From contig CP048719.1 of the NCBI GenBank assembly GCA_022641835.1, forward strand, positions 186,001-250,000: a stretch of 64,000 nucleotides of DNA, given 5' to 3'. How positions within the stretch are numbered: the first letter of the stretch is position 1; every line of letters starts with the position of its first letter. The notes beneath the pieces were generated by a model. It was not told where the DNA came from and did no database searches. It was given only the letters and a program-made list of their open reading frames with translations. A program made the position numbers and the translations under genes. Source of the DNA: Petasospora fabianii. Its lineage: Eukaryota; Ascomycota; Saccharomycetes; Phaffomycetales; Wickerhamomycetaceae. Below are positions 1 through 9,879 of this stretch, piece after piece.

Positions 1-922
1 ACGTAAATGACAGGAACTGAGCAGCCAAGAGTTTTGAACACCCTGGGGTTGTGCCTTTTCCACTTCCCGCCTTCCGGGGCACCCGCATCGTGCAGCTTTC
101 GAGAGCGCAGCTTCCTGCGAGTGCACCCACATCTAACTTGGCTAGCTGTAGTTGTGTCATGATGTGTGACTTATCGGTCTCTCGGTACGAAGTAGAAAGG
201 CAGGCTAGATACAAGATAGTCTAAGGGATAGTGGTACTCGCTGCCCAGAGACTGTGGTGTATATGGCTCTAGGATTGTCTCCCTCTATGAACCTTCCATA
301 TCACCCAGGATCCCTTGAGTAAATAGTGTAGCCAGCGGCACAAATCAGCAAAGACCGAAAAGAATCAATGGAGCTATCGGTTACCATCTAATTTCTTCTT
401 GCTATGCACCATCAATTCATGCAGCAACTCCTACTCGAGCCCGCTGATACGGGCTTTACGGAGAACCGTCCAAGTCAACAAACGTCAAGTGTATAATGCA
501 CAGAGTAGCCACTGGAGGCGCTTTGTTGGACATTTTGTGGGGTGTGAATGCTTCCCGCTTCTGCGAATACGAAGATTGGAAGCTTGGCCCATCAGAATTA
601 TACACGGCAATTTCTACCGTGTATACAAGTGGCTAGAATGTGATAATGCTCATATATATCCCACTCATACTGTTGAATGGGCAGTAAGCATTAATCACAG
701 TCTTTCAATTCAAGCGGTTCAGAGCAGGCAGCCGTGTATACCCTCTAGAGTGGAAGCAGTATGAGCTAGGTTAGACACTCCAAAAGACGAAAACCTACTC
801 TGTATGTCTTAGCGAGCGACTTCGCTTAAGCACTGGTACGTATGTTTGGTAACTCAATCTTAAAATCAAGTGTATTATATTTATATAATTAAGCAGCTCC
901 TCCGGTCGCTTCCAAAACGTTA
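1..922. other. Intergenic, no gene recognised
   Basis: This stretch lies downstream of the GPI wall-protein gene that is read leftwards and runs to the window edge. The only long frame (399-764, +) gives an undomained, low-likelihood peptide with no family resemblance. I see no tRNA boxes or repeats. It may contain the 3' end signals of the wall-protein gene and promoter sequence of a gene lying further left. Confidence 0.5.
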
Positions 923-2161
923 TCAGAACAACATGACGAAAGAGATGGCCAAACCAAAGAAGGAGGAGCCAATCAAGGCAGCCTTAGCCTCGAATGTGGA
1001 GATGACAGCCTCAGAGGTTGTAGCGTCAGTAGTAGAAGCCTTCGTGGTAGTCTTAGTGGTAGCAGCGTCAGTACTAGTTGCAGCCTCGGTAGTAGTCAAT
1101 GGGCAGTAGGTTGTGTACTCAGTAACAACGCCCTCGGATGTAATGGTGACAACGGTGACACCAGTGGTAACGGCAGTCTCAGAGCACTTGTTCTCCTCAC
1201 AAGATGTGATGGTGACGACGGTGGTACCGATGTCAGACTCAGTAGCGGTAGAAGTAGTGTTGAAGTAACCAGCAGTGGCGGATGTCTCACCAGTAGTAGC
1301 GGTGGAGTCCGCCTGAGCAGCTGACTCGCCAGCAGCGGTAGACTCACCAGCAGCGGTAGTCTCACCAGCGGCAGTAGTCTCACCAGCGGCAGTAGACTCA
1401 CCAGCGGCAGTAGTCTCACCAGCGGCAGCAGACTCACCATCAGCGGTAGTCTCACCAGCGGCGGTAGTCTCACCAGCGGCAGCTGACTCACCAGCAGTAG
1501 TAGACTCACCAGCAGCGGTGGTGGTCTCCTCAGGAGCGGTGGTTTCCTCGGCAGCGGTGGTCTCCTCAGCAGCAGTAGTCTCGGCAGCAGTAGACTCAGC
1601 AGCAGTGGTGTCAGGAGAAGTGGTGGTGGTCTCACAACCACCGGTGTACTCACAGGCCTGGAGTCCGGTGTCAACGGTGTAGGAGTCAGTCAAAGTAGTA
1701 GAACATCTGAGAGTACCAGTTGGCTCAGTAGAGAGGGTACCACAGGCCTCCAAAGCGGAGGAGACGTAACCACCGTAGTACTTCCACAAGGTCCAACCAC
1801 AGTTCATACAAGCTGGGTATTGCTTAATGAAGTCGGAGTCGTCAGAACAGAGACATGTGGTGTTGTATGGACCAGCGTACTGGTTCTCGGTGTTTGAAGT
1901 ACAAGCAGAACCGTAGATGATAAGCATACCACAGGCGGCGTGACAGGCGATGGAGGCACAGTCATCGGCGGAGGCAGCGAGAGCATAGGCCTCTGGGTCT
2001 GGGTGAGCAATGGCGATGGCCTCAGCGTAGGCATCAGCATAGGCAGCGGCGGCACCAGCAGCCTGTGGGTTGGCGTTAGCCCATGGGAGGGCCTCTGGAG
2101 AGGCAGCGGCGGAGACGACCTTAGCGGCGAGAGCGGCGAGAGCGAAGCGAGTGAATTGCAT
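923..2161 (-). CDS. GPI-anchored Ser/Thr-rich cell-wall protein with cysteine-rich (CFEM-like) head
   Basis: The 412-residue product starts with a signal peptide (about residues 1-20). A cysteine-rich domain follows (about residues 65-185), with spacing that loosely recalls CFEM domains, including a CLC pair and a CMNC pair. The middle is a long Thr/Ser/Ala/Glu stretch with roughly twelve imperfect six-residue AGE(S/T)(T/A)A-type units. The C-terminus is a hydrophobic tail (last 20 or so residues) typical of a GPI-attachment signal. It is therefore probably secreted, heavily O-mannosylated and linked to the membrane or wall glucan. A canonical CFEM aspartate is not clear, so haem or iron binding cannot be claimed. 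The ATG at 2161 is the first in frame and is followed at once by the signal peptide. A TATA box lies 80 bases upstream. No orthologue name is given because such proteins are poorly conserved. Confidence 0.8.
   Translation of the reverse strand: MQFTRFALAALAAKVVSAAASPEALPWANANPQAAGAAAAYADAYAEAIAIAHPDPEAYALAASADDCASIACHAACGMLIIYGSACTSNTENQYAGPYNTTCLCSDDSDFIKQYPACMNCGWTLWKYYGGYVSSALEACGTLSTEPTGTLRCSTTLTDSYTVDTGLQACEYTGGCETTTTSPDTTAAESTAAETTAAEETTAAEETTAPEETTTAAGESTTAGESAAAGETTAAGETTADGESAAAGETTAAGESTAAGETTAAGETTAAGESTAAGESAAQADSTATTGETSATAGYFNTTSTATESDIGTTVVTITSCEENKCSETAVTTGVTVVTITSEGVVTEYTTYCPLTTTEAATSTDAATTKTTTKASTTDATTSEAVISTFEAKAALIGSSFFGLAISFVMLF
1318..1530 (-). repeat. In-frame 18-base tandem repeat (AGE-type hexapeptide)
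   Basis: Imperfect 18-base units (on the + strand, variants of ctcaccagcggcagtagt) encode Ala-Gly-Glu-Ser/Thr-Thr/Ala-Ala in the stalk of the wall protein. Repeat arrays like this commonly vary in copy number between strains. Confidence 0.75.
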
Positions 2162-2240
2162 TTTTCAGGTCGTGCTTTAGGAAGAAGGGAAAGATCTATA
2201 TGGTGCACATCTGAGAAAGAAGCATGCGGACCCGTCCAGT

Positions 2241-2248
2241 CTTTTATA
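2241..2248 (-). promoter_or_regulatory. TATA box of the GPI wall-protein gene
   Basis: TATAAAAG on the minus strand, 80 bases upstream of the ATG at 2161. This is the usual spacing and sequence for a regulated yeast TATA promoter. Confidence 0.5.
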
Positions 2249-3213
2249 AAGCAGGGAAAAGAACTGTAGCTTGGTCATGATGCATCCTCGAAGGCTGGGA
2301 GGCCAAGCGAGACAAGCATAAATTAATAAAATAAAGGAATCAAGCATTGTTATGCGCAACATATGGTATGTTTTGGCGCCATAAATAGGACTTGTATAGG
2401 AAAGGAGTTGGAAAAAAAGGGTGTATATTCATTATTCAGTGGTTGCGCCGAAACAGACGCAAAAATTAACTCTCCGCGTTGGAGCGCTTCGTCCTGCAGA
2501 AGGAGAAAGGAGGGTCCCCCTAAGATTATGATATCTGAGGAGATTCGTTTTAGTTGTTTGTGGCCGACCTTGCTTCCTTACAGAGAGTGAAGCCGGAGGA
2601 GTGGGAGAGGTTACTTTGAATATGTGTTGGTAGGGTGGTGTTCGGCACTATTGTCTATCCTTCGTAAATAGCCGGAGGTATCGGGCACATCTCCGACGCG
2701 CGCTAGCGGGCGGGACTGATCTTTTAGATAACCTCGATCGACGATCAGACTGGAAAAAAATATAAACATGGCTCTCCGCATGAGTATGCATCGAGGAGCC
2801 CGTGGGGCTAGACCTACGAGGTGGTGCTACTGGTTAAAACTGTACCGAATATGTTAGAAGGCGATAAACGATACGGTATGTGGTAAGCCACGGGCCACCA
2901 GACTCGTACTCACTCGTACTGGAGGAAAACCACCAGTAAGTCAGTATTATAGAGCCTTAAGCGCTTTGCCGCTACCGCTTTGGTCGAACAACTGCCAAGA
3001 AGAATTGGTTGGCGGCGGAGGCCAGCTTCGCAAACTTCTGAGGCATGACCGAAGGGGAAGCCTTTATATTACGAGTCCGTCAAGGTGGCCCCACAAGACG
3101 GTTTACCATGACCCTGGTAGTAACAGTTCGTCGAAACTGATCGTCATCGTCAAATCCGATCAGCGTAGTACATGCATTTTGACCCAAAGGTACAAAATAC
3201 CAATGCCCGCTCT
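2249..3213. other. Intergenic: promoter of wall-protein gene and 3' flank of RAD7
   Basis: About 1 kb lies between the wall-protein promoter and the RAD7 stop. Small frames are present but none looks like a protein family. The size suits the extended promoter of a regulated wall gene. No RNA gene was recognised. Confidence 0.5.
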
Positions 3214-4998
3214 TTAAACAGTGTCACTCTGTCTTCCAATTACTCTCATACCCTCTCTGATGTTAGCCTTTGAGGTGCACCTGTTGTTGCCGTAACAATC
3301 CACAACCTTCAATTGTGGACAGTTCTTGCCAATAAGCTCCAGCATCACATCATCCACAGCTCTAACAAATCCACAGTCGAGATATGTCAAGTTTGGGCAT
3401 CTCATGATTTGAAATGTCATTGCTGTCAGGTCCTTCACTGAATTAATGGATAGTTCCACAAGTGAGGATCCACTATGAAGAAGCATCTCAATTATACCAT
3501 CATCAGCGAGGGAGAAACACTTGCGAAGATACACCTCATTGAGACCAAAATTGGCATCCCAATCATGGAAAAGTCCCACAAATCCTTCGCTAGTGATCTG
3601 GTCGAGAAGCTGAAGTGATAATTTCCGTAGGTTGCCAGCAAATGGTCTCAAACCGTTGATGAGGAAATCATCGGTGAGAGCAGAGCATCCATCAAGCGTA
3701 AGAGAGGTGAGTGTTTCAGCGTTGATGCTGAGTAGGTTGATAAGAAGTGCATCATCGACTAGATCTTCATGATGTGGATATGAGATCTCCAAATCTTTGA
3801 GCTTCGTTAAATATGCAGGCATTAAATCGTAGGACTCTTTGTTCTTGATGCCATCGAGTCGAGACAGTTTGAGGGATTCCAAGTTCTCACCACATTTCTC
3901 CAACATCAGCGCCAGTGTCTCATCTGAAAATCTATGGGTATTGGACAACTTGAACGACTTCAATCTCGATCCAACAGAGTTGAAGAAAGACTGCCACGTC
4001 TCGTTGTTGATGAGGAATGGACCATCAAGTTCCATGCTGTGAAGATGTGGAAGGTTCGTGGAAAAATATTTCAAGTTGTCATTATGTAGTCTGCCGCACA
4101 TGAGTAGTGTGAGTTCCTCAATTTGCGGACAGTAGGCGGCAATCTGGTTGTATGCGGAAATGGTCAGCGCTGAACAATCCCAAAACTCCAATTTTTTAAG
4201 TTGTGGATCCAAGAAGAGCTTGAGAGTGTTATCCCCAAGAGATCTGTTTCGACACAAAATTCTGGAAATCTTCTTCAGGTTGATATCACCAATGTCACCG
4301 AGCTCATCAACGTCGTAGATACGATCTGTCACTTTCTTGATGGCCAAGTCTTGAAGAGATGGAAGCTTAACGTCCTGGCGGTCCAACAGGGCAACAGCTA
4401 GTTTTTGCCGTTTCTTTCTCGACAAAAGTTGGTTCTTCTTAATGGCTCTTTCCTTCTCATTCTGTTTGTCAGTACACTCCGGACAGAGATACCCTCCCGT
4501 CTCTGAGGTCTTTGAGTAGACATTAATGATAAATTTCTTGAAACAGCCGGCACATGTTTCTTCCTCTCCGACAACTCTTCTCCCTGATACTGCACCCTCG
4601 CCGTTCGCAGCCATCTCGTCTTCAGAATCAGTGTACTCGTCATCGTCGTTCTTACCAGCAGCAGCTCTTCGCTTGCGCCTGGCGGCGATCCGTAGCTTAA
4701 GCTCTTCGGGATCTTCTTCCACAGCTACTTCTTCAGCAACATCCTCTCCATTCTCCTCAATATGCACTCGCATTTGCGCCTCGCCTTCACGCTGCAGCAA
4801 TTCCCCTTCCTCCTCAGGAGTACCCTCAACCTCCCCAGCGGCGACACGGGCCATATGACGTTGACGAATACCCTCAGCACTGATACCCTGCTGACGGAGA
4901 AATTCTGTGAGGGCAGAGTTTGGACCACGGATGGCCTCAGCAGGACCAGCGGTGTTCTCCACGGAGTTGATGCGGTACTTCAACTGTCGTCTGCTCAT
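3214..4998 (-). CDS. RAD7: Nucleotide-excision repair protein Rad7
   Basis: The 594-residue product resembles yeast Rad7. It has the N-terminal motif GPNSALTEFLRQQGISAEGI, an acidic/basic linker, a CxxC...CxxC zinc-finger-like segment (about residues 145-175), and then a long run of leucine-rich repeats to the C-terminus. In S. cerevisiae, Rad7 acts with Rad16 (the NEF4 complex) in repair of transcriptionally silent DNA and belongs to a cullin-type ubiquitin ligase with Elc1. The frame extends five codons upstream only through a TTG, so the ATG at 4998 (Met-Ser-Arg-Arg) is taken as the start. It is divergent from STE6. The family match is strong. Confidence 0.92.
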   Translation of the reverse strand: MSRRQLKYRINSVENTAGPAEAIRGPNSALTEFLRQQGISAEGIRQRHMARVAAGEVEGTPEEEGELLQREGEAQMRVHIEENGEDVAEEVAVEEDPEELKLRIAARRKRRAAAGKNDDDEYTDSEDEMAANGEGAVSGRRVVGEEETCAGCFKKFIINVYSKTSETGGYLCPECTDKQNEKERAIKKNQLLSRKKRQKLAVALLDRQDVKLPSLQDLAIKKVTDRIYDVDELGDIGDINLKKISRILCRNRSLGDNTLKLFLDPQLKKLEFWDCSALTISAYNQIAAYCPQIEELTLLMCGRLHNDNLKYFSTNLPHLHSMELDGPFLINNETWQSFFNSVGSRLKSFKLSNTHRFSDETLALMLEKCGENLESLKLSRLDGIKNKESYDLMPAYLTKLKDLEISYPHHEDLVDDALLINLLSINAETLTSLTLDGCSALTDDFLINGLRPFAGNLRKLSLQLLDQITSEGFVGLFHDWDANFGLNEVYLRKCFSLADDGIIEMLLHSGSSLVELSINSVKDLTAMTFQIMRCPNLTYLDCGFVRAVDDVMLELIGKNCPQLKVVDCYGNNRCTSKANIREGMRVIGRQSDTV

Positions 4999-5521
4999 TA
5001 TGAAGACCTTCAAGTGACGATGATATGTGTCTTTGATACTGATCTGGTAGAGAGATGGAGCTGATTTGCCACTCGGGCTCGATCTCTTCGCGCACGACTG
5101 CCTTATCGATCGCGGGCACGCATTGCCCCTGGATTGGTGAGAGGATACGTTATTCCGATTTGCTTTCCCCGGGCCAATACCTTTCTGGTCTCCTTAGTTG
5201 GCATGGTTGGTGGATAGTAAAACCTTGGAACGTAATAAGCCCTTTTGAAATCTGATTCCGGGACTTTAAACAGTCACTTGCCACTTCGATGGTCATGACG
5301 CATAGAGAGTGGCCCTACCACCTTGAAGCATGTAATCCGAGCACTATTGTGCCCTCCGCTTTTGGAAAATGACTTGGGCTGCTACTGCTTCAACTGCACC
5401 TGATACTCGAGATGAGGCTCCTAGGCAAGACATGACACAATGATTCAGACAAAAGTTTCACTGACATCACCAGAAACTTCTTCTTCAAAAGGGCCTACCG
5501 TCCTTGTATCTCATCACGAAC
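4999..5521. other. Shared promoter region of RAD7 and STE6
   Basis: This 523-base divergent intergenic region holds the candidate a-specific operator described separately (5344-5365). It also has an upstream ATG at 5440 whose short frame runs to 5631, overlapping the STE6 start in another frame. No conventional TATA box is obvious on either side. Confidence 0.5.
5344..5365 (+). promoter_or_regulatory. Candidate a2/Mcm1-type a-specific gene operator
   Basis: An HMG-box-like CTATTGTG (5344-5351) is followed four bases later by CCGCTTTTGG (5356-5365). The latter fits the CCN6GG Mcm1 core and is flanked by AAAA. It sits about 157 bases before the STE6 ATG. In yeasts outside Saccharomyces, a-specific genes such as STE6 are activated by the HMG protein a2 together with Mcm1 through paired sites of this layout. 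CCN6GG occurs often by chance, so this is only a candidate. Confidence 0.25.
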
Positions 5522-8500
5522 ATGTCCTGCCCTGGCACCGGACTCCAGTTATCAGAACAAACACTGGACCCGAAGATGCTAGCTTCTTCCCCTACTACTA
5601 TCGCTACAGACAGCACACTCGGGTTATCTAACTACGAGGATATTAAGGGAAACTCCCTTTTCGACCTTGATGTTCAAAACGACGCTGCTGACAATGTGAA
5701 GGATGAAAGCTATTATGCCAGAGTACGGAAGGCAAAGCTCTTCATGCTCTTCGAGAAATCGGACTCGTTACTGTTGTTTTCAGGTATCGTGGCCACTGTG
5801 CTTGGTGCTCTTGGGCCTCCAATCTCTTCTATCCTTATGGGTCGTGTCTTTGACGTACTCTCTAATTACCTGAAGGGGAAGTACTCTTCGAAGTCAGAGT
5901 TCATGCATAGCATCACACTCTCCACAATGGCGCTACCTGCTCTTGGTGCGGGATCCATCATCGTTGTTTGGGCTACTATCACATGTTGGATGCTCTTCGG
6001 TGAAAGACAAGCTCTTCGTGCCCGCCAGCATATGCTCACCACATTCTTGACCAAACCGATCTCTTGGTATGAAGGTAACGACAAGGTGATGGGTGATCTT
6101 ACACAGACCAACAGATGTATCGAGGAAGTCAGATCAGGATGTGCCGAAGCTTCAGCTCTTACATTACAAAGTATCATCTCAGCTATTGCGCTCTTTGGTA
6201 CCTCGATGTACTACTCATGGTCTGTCACCCTAGTTACACTTTGTACCACACCATTGATTGCTGTAATGGTCTTCTTCTTCACCCGATGGGTTGAGAAGTA
6301 TGCCAAGCTTGAAAATGATGAAACTACAGAGGCAGCCAAAATCCTGGACTTTTCACTGGTCTCTGCAAAGCAAGTTAGACTATTCTCAACCCAGGGGTAC
6401 GAAACCTCCAAATTCGTGAGTGCTGTCACCAGGTGTAAGGACGTCTTCATCAAACTCTCAATCATCTCGGCAGCAAATGTGGGCTCCTTAAGATTCATCG
6501 TTCTCTGTATGTTCGTTCAGGGCTTCTGGTTTGGTTCCCATCAAGTCAGAAAGGGCAATGCATCTCCAGGTGATGTCCTCACTTGCTTTACATCTTGTCT
6601 TATGGTCGGTGAAGTGCTAAAGTCTTGTTTTCCTCAGATTCTTACCATTCAGACTGCTAATGTTGCCATGACCAAGATTCAGAACTTTATTCAGCTGCGT
6701 AAGATAACCACGGTGAAGAGCAAGTTCACCAAAAATTTCAACGTGGAGGACGCCAAAAACATATCTCTTTATCCAGAGACGTGCTCTGGTGACATCAAGT
6801 TTAAGAATATTACATTTGCATACCCAACACGACCAGATACAAAAGTCCTAAACAATGTCTCTGTTCACTTTCTTGCCGGTAAGACCACTTTCCTAGTTGG
6901 TCGTTCCGGATCTGGTAAGTCAACACTCGGGTCCCTTCTGCTCAACTTTTATACCCCAAGCAAAGGACGTGTTGAGATTGATGGCTTTGCCGTGAATGAT
7001 GTGAGCTCTCGTTGGCTCACAGACAATATTACACTCGTTGAACAGACATGTACCCTGTTCAAGGATACCATCAGAAACAATATCCTCATGGGTTGTGTTT
7101 CCTCCGGCACGGAGAACGTGGCTAATTCCGATCTTGAAGAGGCCGTTCAGATGTCCCTGCTCCAAGAGGTTGTCCGTGACTTGGACAATGGCCTGGACAC
7201 TGTTGTTGGTCCTAATGGAATTACACTCAGTGGTGGCCAGCAACAGAGAGTGGCCATTGCGAGGGCGAGACTCAGAGATACACCAATCTTAATTCTTGAT
7301 GAAAGTGTCTCAGCTTTGGACATTGTCATGAGAGATTTAATGATTGCTGCCATCAAGAAGTGGAGACAGGGTAAGACCACCGTGATCCTGACACACGAGT
7401 TCTCACAGATTGGTGATACTGATTACGTCTACCTCATGGAGAATGGTGTCATAGCAGAGCAAGGTTGCAGAAGGGATCTGAGTGGCGATGGTTTGTTCAA
7501 CAGACTTGCTTCCATGCAAGGAACCTCTTCGGATGATGTTGACGACATCGAACTCGATGTAAAGCAATTCGAGAAGGCTGTTGAACGCTCATTCCTCAAT
7601 AAGGTTGGTTCAAGAATTTCAACACAATTCTTCTCAACTGTCAACCCACTTTCTCACTTCCAGAATCAAGAGTTCAACTTTGAAGTTGATGAAGGGCTCT
7701 TCATGAGACCTGTTACAAGACGTGCCAAGCGTGCACCAAACGCGGAGGTCACTGGTGTGATTGCTGATGATAAGTCGTTGAGCGGGAAGGATGTTGAAAA
7801 GGGTATCATTGACGATGATAATGAAAGACCTGAGCTCACTCCAATCCTTCAGATTGTAAAACATATGATGAAAACTGTCGAAAAGAAAGGTGTCCTGGCA
7901 TTTGGTCTTTTCATGACAGTGCTAAATGGTGGTGTCTCTCCAGCATTTTCCTTCTGTTTTTCCAAACTCTTGTCTGGTATTGTTCCACAGAATGATGACG
8001 TCGGAAGTAATCACTACCTCGTCAAGTGGTCTGTTATTGTACTTGCCATGGCCCTGGCTGATGGTGCTACTTTGTTCTTTAAGGACTTTACACTTCACTA
8101 CTCTTCTGAGCTTTGGATCTTTGGCCTGAGGAACAAGGCGTTTAGGAAGATCACAGAGCAAGGCCTCACCTGGTTCAGTATCAAGACCAATTTAGCCTCG
8201 GAGGTTAGTGCTTTATTGATGAATGATGCTAGAGACTTGAGATCGCTTGTATCTCATTTTTTGAGTGTGGTCACTACAGTGATAATCCTTGGCTCCACCG
8301 GTCTGATCTGGGCTTTTATCGAGGGCTGGAAATTGTCCCTAGTCTGTGTTTCCATGCTTCCTGCTTTTGTCCTGACTTCGGGACTCTATGCTGGTCTGTT
8401 GCAATCCAGTGAGAATAACTACAAAAATGCCGTTGCTGATCTCGAGAACCAGCTGTATGAAACAGCTAGAGGCTTCAAGACAATTAGAACTTTGCGACTT

Positions 8501-9604
8501 GAGTCATACTTTGATCAAAAATACCAGGAAAGAGTGGATGTGTTGAAAAAAGCTGCAATGAAGCGTGCTATCTTCACTGGGATGGGTGTTGCCGTGACCA
8601 ACATGCTGACCTTTGTTGTTGAAGGTATATTGCTTTACTATGGTATGAAACTTGTTGGTGACAAAGAATATGAGACATCAAAGGTCATGGAAACATATGT
8701 CTTGCTGATTTTTTCCATCATGAGTTGTGTACAACTGATGAGTGAGGTTCCTGATATCAGCAGAGGACAACGAGCAGGTACGTATACTTTCCGAATTTTG
8801 GACCTGATGCCAGATGAGGTTGAGTCAAGAGGATCGCTTGTTCCGAAGATAAAGCCAAGTGAAATTGTTCGTTTTGAGAGCTGTTTTTTCAGCTATCCAT
8901 CACTGCCGAATCAGAAAGTCCTCAACAATGTCAACTTCTGCTTGAAACGAGGTGAACACGTTGCTGTTATTGGCGAGTCAGGTTCTGGTAAGTCCACCCT
9001 GACGCTTTTGATCACGAGGCTTTTTCTCACCGCTGCACAGACTGTGTTCTATGAAGGAGTTGATGTGAATGACATTGATGTCCACTTTCTGAGAAGCAAA
9101 GTTGCCATGGTAGACCAAACGGCCAACTTTTTCGATGGCACCATTAGAGAGAACCTCCTCTATGGCATGGGTGTGGATGTTGATGATGATGAGATTTACT
9201 CCACCTTGAAGCTTGCTAACATCTATGACTTTGTGATCTCACTTCCGGAGGGGCTTGAATCTCGCATCGACACACAGTTGATGTCTGGCGGACAGGCTCA
9301 ACGTCTTTCAATTGCCAGGGCACTTATTAGAAAACCAGACTTGTTGATTCTCGACGAATGTACGTCTGCGTTGGATGCTGAAAGTACACAAAAGATTGCA
9401 CAGCTTGTTGGTGAGAATTTGAAGGACTCGGAAATGAGTATTCTAATGATTACACACTCGCAGGAGATGATGACTATATCCGATCGTGTTGTGGTAATGA
9501 GGGCTGGCACTGTTGCTGAGGAGGGTCGGTACGAACAGCTCTACGCTTCGAGAGGCGAGCTATTCCGAATTGTTACCGCTGGTTGTGCTGATGGCTTGAG
9601 TTGA
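5522..9604 (+). CDS. STE6: ABC transporter Ste6, a-factor pheromone exporter
   Basis: The 1360-residue full-length ABCB transporter has two halves, each with membrane spans followed by an ATPase domain. Half 1 has Walker A GRSGSGKST (460-468), signature LSGGQ (569-573), Walker B ending ILDES and an H-loop histidine. Half 2 has Walker A GESGSGKST (1151-1159), signature MSGGQ (1254-1258) and ILDEC. The N-terminal half matches S. cerevisiae Ste6 closely, for example around GERQALRARQ, NRCIEEVRS and FVQGFWFGS, so the a-factor exporter assignment is stronger than a generic multidrug pump. It should export the farnesylated a-factor lipopeptide in a cells. The first true ATG is at 5522; the frame upstream opens only with TTG. 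At 1360 residues it is longer than S. cerevisiae Ste6 (1290), partly through the linker between halves. Confidence 0.93.
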   Translation: MSCPGTGLQLSEQTLDPKMLASSPTTIATDSTLGLSNYEDIKGNSLFDLDVQNDAADNVKDESYYARVRKAKLFMLFEKSDSLLLFSGIVATVLGALGPPISSILMGRVFDVLSNYLKGKYSSKSEFMHSITLSTMALPALGAGSIIVVWATITCWMLFGERQALRARQHMLTTFLTKPISWYEGNDKVMGDLTQTNRCIEEVRSGCAEASALTLQSIISAIALFGTSMYYSWSVTLVTLCTTPLIAVMVFFFTRWVEKYAKLENDETTEAAKILDFSLVSAKQVRLFSTQGYETSKFVSAVTRCKDVFIKLSIISAANVGSLRFIVLCMFVQGFWFGSHQVRKGNASPGDVLTCFTSCLMVGEVLKSCFPQILTIQTANVAMTKIQNFIQLRKITTVKSKFTKNFNVEDAKNISLYPETCSGDIKFKNITFAYPTRPDTKVLNNVSVHFLAGKTTFLVGRSGSGKSTLGSLLLNFYTPSKGRVEIDGFAVNDVSSRWLTDNITLVEQTCTLFKDTIRNNILMGCVSSGTENVANSDLEEAVQMSLLQEVVRDLDNGLDTVVGPNGITLSGGQQQRVAIARARLRDTPILILDESVSALDIVMRDLMIAAIKKWRQGKTTVILTHEFSQIGDTDYVYLMENGVIAEQGCRRDLSGDGLFNRLASMQGTSSDDVDDIELDVKQFEKAVERSFLNKVGSRISTQFFSTVNPLSHFQNQEFNFEVDEGLFMRPVTRRAKRAPNAEVTGVIADDKSLSGKDVEKGIIDDDNERPELTPILQIVKHMMKTVEKKGVLAFGLFMTVLNGGVSPAFSFCFSKLLSGIVPQNDDVGSNHYLVKWSVIVLAMALADGATLFFKDFTLHYSSELWIFGLRNKAFRKITEQGLTWFSIKTNLASEVSALLMNDARDLRSLVSHFLSVVTTVIILGSTGLIWAFIEGWKLSLVCVSMLPAFVLTSGLYAGLLQSSENNYKNAVADLENQLYETARGFKTIRTLRLESYFDQKYQERVDVLKKAAMKRAIFTGMGVAVTNMLTFVVEGILLYYGMKLVGDKEYETSKVMETYVLLIFSIMSCVQLMSEVPDISRGQRAGTYTFRILDLMPDEVESRGSLVPKIKPSEIVRFESCFFSYPSLPNQKVLNNVNFCLKRGEHVAVIGESGSGKSTLTLLITRLFLTAAQTVFYEGVDVNDIDVHFLRSKVAMVDQTANFFDGTIRENLLYGMGVDVDDDEIYSTLKLANIYDFVISLPEGLESRIDTQLMSGGQAQRLSIARALIRKPDLLILDECTSALDAESTQKIAQLVGENLKDSEMSILMITHSQEMMTISDRVVVMRAGTVAEEGRYEQLYASRGELFRIVTAGCADGLS

Positions 9605-9879
9605 CTCAAGAGATGATACGATATGACCTGAAAGAAGAAGACTTCACTTGCATGAATGAAGCTGTAGCAAATCTACTTAGTGATCCTACTGCTATCGCAA
9701 AAGTCCGGGGTTGTGTGTGTGTGCGCGTACCAAAATTCTGACAGCCTCTTGGGCCGAGGTAAGATTTACCCGCATTATCTTTCATCACAGTAAATCTTTA
9801 TTTAGCAAGAGTCAGACACCAAGAGGAGATATTGTGACTCTTCAGAGGCGACAAAGTAGCACCAGTCTCTCAGTGTACC

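Noticed and set aside
399-764. 121-codon frame at the left edge
   Set aside because: No recognisable domain, no codon bias like neighbouring genes, and no family resemblance.
1096-1674. 192-codon Pro/Leu-rich frame opposite the GPI-protein repeats
   Set aside because: It is a frame-shifted reading of the AGE repeat region in the same direction. Repeat DNA without stops gives such frames automatically.
5504-5521. TTG start for STE6
   Set aside because: An in-frame ATG lies six codons downstream at 5522 and is the simplest start.
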